DNA of 10,945 nt from NCBI GenBank assembly GCA_002726335.1, contig PBSR01000225.1:1-10945 (forward strand). The letters run 5' to 3'. The stretch is from Gemmatimonadaceae bacterium (GTDB lineage: Bacteria > Latescibacterota > UBA2968 > UBA8231). Made by a program: the position numbers and the translations under genes. Positions 6,902-10,945 of the stretch are shown piece by piece; the stretch's first letter is position 1, and each line of letters opens with the position of its first letter. The notes below the pieces were generated by a model. It ran no database searches. It was given only the letters and a program-made list of their open reading frames with translations, and was not told the DNA's origin.

Positions 6902-8811
6902 TGACGCCGATCATCGCCGCCACCGTACCGGTAACCCGCCCCCCGTCGTGGGCGGCCCAGCAGCGCCTGTTGATGTCTACCATGAGCGACGCCGTCTACC
7001 CCTTCCTGGATCGCTACACCCACGATGACGGCGAGCTCATCTACGATGATCGCTGGGGCGGTGGTGCGGATGACTTCTACGAGGGCTACACCAACTGGCC
7101 CCTGCTCTATCTGCTGGGCGGTGGTGATGATCTGGTGGACCTGTCCCACCGCGGCTGGGAGACGGTGACCCGTCAGCTCACCCGACGCGGCCAGGCGCAC
7201 AAGGAATACGCCCGCGTCATGGACACCTTCCACCAGTCGGAGAGTGACGTCTTCTTCTACCACCTCTGCCTGGCCGATCCCTCCGCGGGGCAGCTCCACA
7301 TGCGCGCCCGCCGCTTCGCCGGGTTCTTTCTCAACGAAGACCCGGAGGCGCAGAACTACGACCCCGAACACAAGATCCTGTTGTCGGCGCGTCTCGGATC
7401 GGGCGGTCCTCATTACACACCCGACGAGGCCCGCGAGACCTCCAGCCACCGCGCCAGCGAGACGTACGGACTCCCCTTCTATGATCTGCCCGGTATCGAC
7501 AGCTATGAGGATACCCTCGACCCGGCCAAAGCTCGAAGTATGGGGCAGGCGATGCACGATCGCTGGCAGAAGGGTGAGGTCGTCGGCAACCTGTCGGCGA
7601 CGAGTCTGGTGACCAATGCCTTCCTGCTGACGGGAGATGAGAAGTACCGCGACTGGGTCCTGGAATACACGGACGCCTGGATGGACAGAGCCCGTGAGAA
7701 CGACTGGCTCATGCCGGACAACGTCGGCCACTCCGGCACCGTGGGGGAGTACCTGGACGGGAAGTGGTACGGCGGCCTTTACGGCTGGACCTATCCCCAC
7801 GGCTGGTACAACATCCAGATGACGGCCATCACGGCCGCAGCCAACGCCTATCTGCTGACCCGCGACGACCGCTACCTCGAGCTGCCCCGTCGGCAGATGG
7901 ACCGTATCCTGGATCTGGGAGAGCAGCGGGACGTCCGCAAGAACCACATGAGCCTGTGGCACCACTGGATCGGCCAGATGACAGCCATGGGAGAGCGGCA
8001 CGAAACCCTCCTGGTCCCCTATCGTTACGGTGATGCCGGCTGGTTCGACTGGCAGCCCCCCTCTCCCATCTTCCTGTCCGCCCTGTGGAATCTGTCCATG
8101 GCCGACGAGGACTGGGAGCGAATCGAACGGGTACGACAGGCCGAGGCCTACGACTGGAACGAGGTGGTGGCTTTCCACAACAAGGAAGACGGTGGCCACG
8201 ACCAGCCGTGGCTGCGCTACCTGGCCGGCGACAACCCGGACCATCCCGAACGCATCCTCCAGGCCAGCTACCAGCAGGTCGTTCAGCGTCTCGCCGTCAT
8301 CCGCGAAGATACCGAGGTGGGTACGCAGCACGGTGAACACCGCTGGCAGGAGACCAACCCGGTGACGACGGAAGGCCTGTTGCAGCTGGTGTGTGGCGCC
8401 CCACAACCGATCTACAACGGCGGCCTGCTGTTCGCACGGGTCAGCTACTTTGACGCCCAACGTGGACGCCCGGGTCTGCCGCCGGATGTGGCCGCTCTGG
8501 TGGAGAAGGTCGAGGCGCGTCGCACCCTCCTGCACCTGGTCAACCTGAATCCCATCGAGGGACGGGAGCTGGTCCTGCAGGCGGGAGCGTACGGTGAGCA
8601 CACCTTCGGCACGGCCCAATACTCGGTGCTGACGAGCGACTTCCCGGGAACATCGGTCGACTACGCCGCGCCGCCGGTGACCCACCAGACCCGGACGGCC
8701 GCCGTTGAGGGCCCCCGCGTGCGGGTCGAGTTGCCCCCTGCTACGGAGATCACTCTGGATCTGGCCACCGAACGCTTCACCAACGAACCCGCTTACGGTG
8801 CGACGCGCTAG
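6901..8811 (+). CDS. Uncharacterised 636-residue protein, probable alpha/alpha-toroid carbohydrate enzyme
   Basis: I do not recognise a named family. The protein is 636 residues with no signal peptide. Its first ~450 residues are rich in aromatic- and histidine-bearing helical repeats resembling six-hairpin glycosidase or lyase barrels: FYEGYTNWPLLYLLGG (from 59), DTFHQSESDVFFYHL, YGGLYGWTYPHGWYNIQM (290-307), NHMSLWHHWIGQM (348-360) and YRYGDAGWFDWQPP. TAITAAANAYLLTRDDRYLE is a typical hairpin repeat of such toroids. The last ~130 residues, with VEARRTLLHLVNLNP and alternating hydrophobic strands, look like a beta-sandwich. A glycoside hydrolase or lyase role is inferred from fold-like features and from the nearby heparinase-type gene. 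The start at 6901 is strong: AGGAGG ends seven bases upstream and the ATG overlaps the flavoprotein TGA. The flavoprotein coupling is unusual for a carbohydrate enzyme. Confidence 0.75.
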   Translation: MTPIIAATVPVTRPPSWAAQQRLLMSTMSDAVYPFLDRYTHDDGELIYDDRWGGGADDFYEGYTNWPLLYLLGGGDDLVDLSHRGWETVTRQLTRRGQAHKEYARVMDTFHQSESDVFFYHLCLADPSAGQLHMRARRFAGFFLNEDPEAQNYDPEHKILLSARLGSGGPHYTPDEARETSSHRASETYGLPFYDLPGIDSYEDTLDPAKARSMGQAMHDRWQKGEVVGNLSATSLVTNAFLLTGDEKYRDWVLEYTDAWMDRARENDWLMPDNVGHSGTVGEYLDGKWYGGLYGWTYPHGWYNIQMTAITAAANAYLLTRDDRYLELPRRQMDRILDLGEQRDVRKNHMSLWHHWIGQMTAMGERHETLLVPYRYGDAGWFDWQPPSPIFLSALWNLSMADEDWERIERVRQAEAYDWNEVVAFHNKEDGGHDQPWLRYLAGDNPDHPERILQASYQQVVQRLAVIREDTEVGTQHGEHRWQETNPVTTEGLLQLVCGAPQPIYNGGLLFARVSYFDAQRGRPGLPPDVAALVEKVEARRTLLHLVNLNPIEGRELVLQAGAYGEHTFGTAQYSVLTSDFPGTSVDYAAPPVTHQTRTAAVEGPRVRVELPPATEITLDLATERFTNEPAYGATR

Positions 8812-8834
8812 TGCTCGAGGTCACCGCGTAGTCG

Positions 8835-9932
8835 TCACGACAGGAAGTCGGCGCCGAAGTGTCCGCCGTGCTCGAAAAGAGCATCGATGTTATCGTGGGG
8901 GACCTCCGGCATGACACTGCTCGTCGAAGAGAGCACGAATCCCCTGCCTCTGCCAGCCAGTTCAAACGATCGCTCCACCGATTGCTTCACCTGTTCGACG
9001 GTTCCGTGCGGCAGCACGGTGGTCACCGACACACACCCCCAGACACCGATGGGCAGCCCGGACCGGTCCCTCAGGCGTACGATCTCGTCGTAGCTCACAC
9101 CGTGCTCTTCCTCGAATCCCTGTAGCCCCACCACACCCAGATCCAGGATGTCATCGAGGATCGGACCGATATCACCATCGCAGTGCCAGATGACACCGAT
9201 CCCGTTCTCGACCAGCGGCTCCATCGCCCACTTCAGCTCGGGGAAGTAGAGCTCCCGCAACTGCAGTGGTGAGATGATCGGGCCGGCACTGGCGCAGATG
9301 TCCTGACCGCTGTAGACGAAGGGGGCGATCCCGTAGCGCTCGTGAGCTGTGACGATCGCCTGGTTGGTCAGCCTCCCCCGCAGGGCGGTGTGGTGGTAGA
9401 AGCGGCGCATGGCGTCCGGATACTCCAGGATGGCGATGAGGTAGTTCTCATAGCCCCAGCGGTCATATCCACCCATGAAATCCGCCTGACCGAAACCATC
9501 GAGGAACAGCACCTCGCCCTCGGTTCGATCGATCCGTGCCTTCAACCTGTCCGCGTACTGGCGTGCTGTCGTCTCGATGTCGAATTCGGCCTCGAAGGCC
9601 GCGTCGTCCGGTAGCCGGTCGATCACACGGAGGATGTCCTCGGGACTATCGATATCCTCTGTCCCACCTGGACGGTGCTCGTGAGCCAGGTGGCCCTGCT
9701 CGATATTCCTCTGGGCGTCACCGGGGAAGTACCACTGCGGCACCAGATTGATGCCACATCGCTGCAGGTATTCGAAGAACACACCCTCGCGATCCACCCA
9801 GTAATCCCGCTCCGTCACCTTGCTCAGGTACGAGCCACTCGTCATCCAGCAGTAGTTGATGCAGGGGGCCCCGGGATCCTCCCGCATCAGTGTTGCCAGG
9901 GCGATCTCGCTGCCTCTCGTTCCTGTGGTCAT
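8835..9932 (-). CDS. UroD-like (uroporphyrinogen decarboxylase family) protein
   Basis: A 365-residue TIM-barrel protein of the UroD/corrinoid methyltransferase superfamily. It shows GVIWHCDGDIGPILDDILD (247 onward), the 'HsDG.i.p.l.dl' block, preceded by SPLQLRELYFPELK (221-234) and followed by GLPIGVWGCVSV and PEVPHDNIDALFE (342-354). It is not the haem enzyme HemE, because the N-terminal RQAGRY motif is absent. The MtaA/MtbA-type zinc pattern HxCG is also not met: here H250-C251-D252-G253 places Cys where most UroD-like members have Ser. Relatives transfer methyl groups to or from corrinoid proteins or have unknown roles; no corrinoid protein gene is visible nearby. GGAG (9938-9941) lies five bases before the ATG at 9932, and that ATG overlaps the TGA of the upstream membrane-protein gene as ATGA. 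The gene ends 23 bases from the convergent gene at 8811. Confidence 0.85.
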   Translation of the reverse strand: MTTGTRGSEIALATLMREDPGAPCINYCWMTSGSYLSKVTERDYWVDREGVFFEYLQRCGINLVPQWYFPGDAQRNIEQGHLAHEHRPGGTEDIDSPEDILRVIDRLPDDAAFEAEFDIETTARQYADRLKARIDRTEGEVLFLDGFGQADFMGGYDRWGYENYLIAILEYPDAMRRFYHHTALRGRLTNQAIVTAHERYGIAPFVYSGQDICASAGPIISPLQLRELYFPELKWAMEPLVENGIGVIWHCDGDIGPILDDILDLGVVGLQGFEEEHGVSYDEIVRLRDRSGLPIGVWGCVSVTTVLPHGTVEQVKQSVERSFELAGRGRGFVLSSTSSVMPEVPHDNIDALFEHGGHFGADFLS

Positions 9933-10297
9933 GGGCGCTCCGGTGGCGTCAGATAGCGATTCTTCCCGCTTTCCATGGCGATGGCCCCGATGAGAGTGGC
10001 TGCCAGGAAGCCGACTGTGCAGATGAAGAACCCGGTGCTCGATGAGATAAGCAGGAAGACGATGCCGAGCAGCAGATAGACCGCCGCCAGGGAGCACAGC
10101 CGGATCGCCATGAATCGCGCCAGACCGGCCTCGTCGTGGGCAGTAACCCGCTTGTGGCCTGAGATGAGACCCGTCATCTGTCTCACACCGATCAGATAGG
10201 CGAAGACCAGCAGCAGTGCGTCCGTGCCGATAATGGCGACGAACACGATGATCCGCGTCTGTGTGAATTCCGTGGCGTCAGGCAAGATCGACGTCAA
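9929..10297 (-). CDS. Small membrane protein, three predicted transmembrane helices, TTG start
   Basis: A 122-residue protein of no family I recognise. Three hydrophobic segments are clear: residues about 15-37 (RIIVFVAIIGTDALLLVFAY), 64-85 (IRLCSLAAVYLLLGIVFLLI) and 88-108 (TGFFICTVGFLAATLIGAIA). A polar, charged loop (GHKRVTAHDEAGLARF) lies between helices 1 and 2. The start is TTG at 10297. No ATG precedes the first helix, and a GGAG (10303-10306) sits five bases upstream. The TTG overlaps the TGA of the upstream gene as TTGA, and its own TGA overlaps the downstream ATG as ATGA. It is therefore locked between two genes by coupled translation. A role as membrane partner or anchor is only inference. 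Confidence 0.72.
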   Translation of the reverse strand: MTSILPDATEFTQTRIIVFVAIIGTDALLLVFAYLIGVRQMTGLISGHKRVTAHDEAGLARFMAIRLCSLAAVYLLLGIVFLLISSSTGFFICTVGFLAATLIGAIAMESGKNRYLTPPERP

Positions 10298-10671
10298 GTC
10301 GGCTCCGATTCATCCTGGTGACTACCTCTCTGCAGGGTCTGCTCCGGTTGGCTGTCAAAGCGGGCGATGACGACGAACATGACCGCAAGCAGCATCGCCG
10401 GCAGGGACAGCATGAATCGAGCTGCGGAATGCTCGAAGTACCACGCCGTGAGCAACGCCCCGGCGAGGAGGACGAGTCCGCCCCAGAAGGGTCGCGTCCA
10501 GGCCAGGACCGCCACGCCCGCCAGAGGAACTACGATCTTCGCAACGTGAGGTAACGCCCCAAGTCCTTCGGCCAGGTGCACGAGGGCGAACCAACTCCAG
10601 AACCCGGCCCAGACGATGAGCAGACCACGAGCCAGGTAGAGGAGACGGGTCGTCCACGCAGCCACTGGCAT
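10294..10671 (-). CDS. Small membrane protein, four predicted transmembrane helices
   Basis: A 125-residue protein of no family I recognise. It has four hydrophobic segments at about residues 10-32 (LLYLARGLLIVWAGFWSWFA), 43-58 (VAKIVVPLAGVAVLAW), 62-79 (FWGGLVLLAGALLTAWYF) and 87-104 (MLSLPAMLLAVMFVVIAR). A hydrophilic acidic tail ends in ESEPT. The start is placed at ATG 10671, four bases after the upstream TAG. No good Shine-Dalgarno is visible there (a GAGG lies about 14 bases away), so translation may depend on coupling. A GTG two codons later is an alternative. The TGA overlaps the TTG of the next gene. Confidence 0.72.
   Translation of the reverse strand: MPVAAWTTRLLYLARGLLIVWAGFWSWFALVHLAEGLGALPHVAKIVVPLAGVAVLAWTRPFWGGLVLLAGALLTAWYFEHSAARFMLSLPAMLLAVMFVVIARFDSQPEQTLQRGSHQDESEPT
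10303..10306 (-). promoter_or_regulatory. Shine-Dalgarno supporting the TTG start at 10297
   Basis: GGAG on the minus strand, five bases before the TTG codon at 10295-10297. It lies inside the end of the upstream membrane-protein gene and is the main reason to accept TTG rather than a later GTG as the start. Confidence 0.6.
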
Positions 10672-10675
10672 CTGA

Positions 10676-10945
10676 CTACTGCTGGCCTCGGTTGATCCAG
10701 GCCTCGATGACGCCTCCCGTCGGGGCCGCGTCATTCCAGTTGGCACCGACGAGGCTGAGCCGGCCGCTGCCGCCGAACTCCGCCAGCCTGATACTGTGCG
10801 ATCCCGTCCGGGCCACCTCCTGCCGCGACCAGGAGGCCCCCTCCCCATCGTTGTAGTAGACCGCCACAGACTGTGGGGAAGATGCCTGGTGCATCTTGGC
10901 CACGACGACATCCAGCTGACCGTCGCCGTCCACATCGCCCAGCGC
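10676..10945 (-). CDS. FG-GAP/VCBS-repeat protein, C-terminal end (partial)
   Basis: The gene enters from the right edge; only the last 89 residues are visible, ending in TAG at 10676-10678. The first visible residues, ALGDVDGDGQLDVVVA, are a textbook FG-GAP/VCBS calcium-binding repeat (DxDGDGxxD). About 50 residues later a second repeat, IRLAEFGGSGRLSLVGANW, keeps the hydrophobic pattern and the GANW end but has lost the calcium-binding aspartates. It closes with VIEAWINRG, as many such beta-propeller blades do. Proteins of this kind are normally secreted or surface-exposed beta-propellers used in adhesion or carbohydrate binding. The signal peptide, if any, is off the window. A four-base gap to the next membrane-protein gene suggests one operon. 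Confidence 0.85.
   Translation of the reverse strand, partial: ALGDVDGDGQLDVVVAKMHQASSPQSVAVYYNDGEGASWSRQEVARTGSHSIRLAEFGGSGRLSLVGANWNDAAPTGGVIEAWINRGQQ

Noticed and set aside
6613..8685. A very long open frame on the minus strand opposite the toroid-like gene
   Set aside because: It is antisense to a well-supported gene with a strong Shine-Dalgarno, its translation is a low-complexity Val/Gly/Arg-rich mix with no family motif, and long antisense frames are expected at this GC content.
8835..9932. Haem-pathway uroporphyrinogen decarboxylase (HemE)
   Set aside because: The invariant RQAGR region near the N-terminus is missing and no haem genes are nearby; it is only a superfamily member.
1..10945. 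tRNA, rRNA, CRISPR arrays, insertion sequences, long direct or inverted repeats
   Set aside because: I looked through the window and saw none; nearly all bases are accounted for by the nine genes, and the two gaps show no such structure. A covariance-model and repeat search would settle it.

Overview
This is a GC-rich (roughly 60-65% by eye), densely packed bacterial chromosome segment. It holds nine protein-coding genes, two of them cut by the window edges, plus one short gene-poor gap. I see no RNA gene, CRISPR array, insertion sequence or phage gene. The mix is a glycyl radical enzyme, a DUF362 protein, a Gfo/Idh/MocA oxidoreductase, a heparinase II/III-like lyase, a metal-dependent amidohydrolase, an iron-sulfur flavoprotein, a UroD-like protein and an FG-GAP protein. 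This suits an uncultured, at least partly anaerobic, polysaccharide-degrading lineage such as Latescibacterota, Poribacteria or a Planctomycetes/Lentisphaerae relative. That placement is inference from gene content only; there is no marker gene.

Layout. (1) Positions 2-1960, plus strand: the C-terminal end of a pyruvate-formate-lyase-type glycyl radical enzyme, followed after 12 bases by a DUF362 protein. (2) 1961-2216: a convergent gap with no convincing gene. (3) 5863 down to 2217, minus strand: a tight three-gene operon in the order amidohydrolase, Gfo/Idh/MocA-like protein, heparinase II/III-like lyase. Each downstream Shine-Dalgarno sequence touches or overlaps the stop of the gene before it. 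(4) 5864-5986: a divergent intergenic region that should carry promoters for both flanking operons. (5) 5987-8811, plus strand: an iron-sulfur flavoprotein whose stop codon overlaps the start of a 636-residue protein of unknown function, probably an alpha/alpha-toroid carbohydrate enzyme. (6) 10945 down to 8835, minus strand: the end of an FG-GAP/VCBS-repeat protein, two small multi-pass membrane proteins, and a UroD-like protein. These four are separated by 4 bases or overlap.

How the genes may work together. Regions 3 and 5 read as a divergent sugar-catabolism locus: a uronate-type lyase, an (alpha/alpha) toroid enzyme, a sugar oxidoreductase-like protein and a lactonase/hydrolase-like amidohydrolase. 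None has a recognisable signal peptide, so breakdown of imported oligosaccharides inside the cell is the simplest reading. The glycyl radical enzyme and the [4Fe-4S] flavoprotein point to anaerobic metabolism. The substrate cannot be named from sequence alone. The points most worth a second look are the unknown 636-residue protein with its flavoprotein partner, the N-R-P substitution of the catalytic lysine in the Gfo/Idh/MocA-like protein, and the unexpected joining of a UroD-like enzyme to small membrane proteins and an FG-GAP protein.
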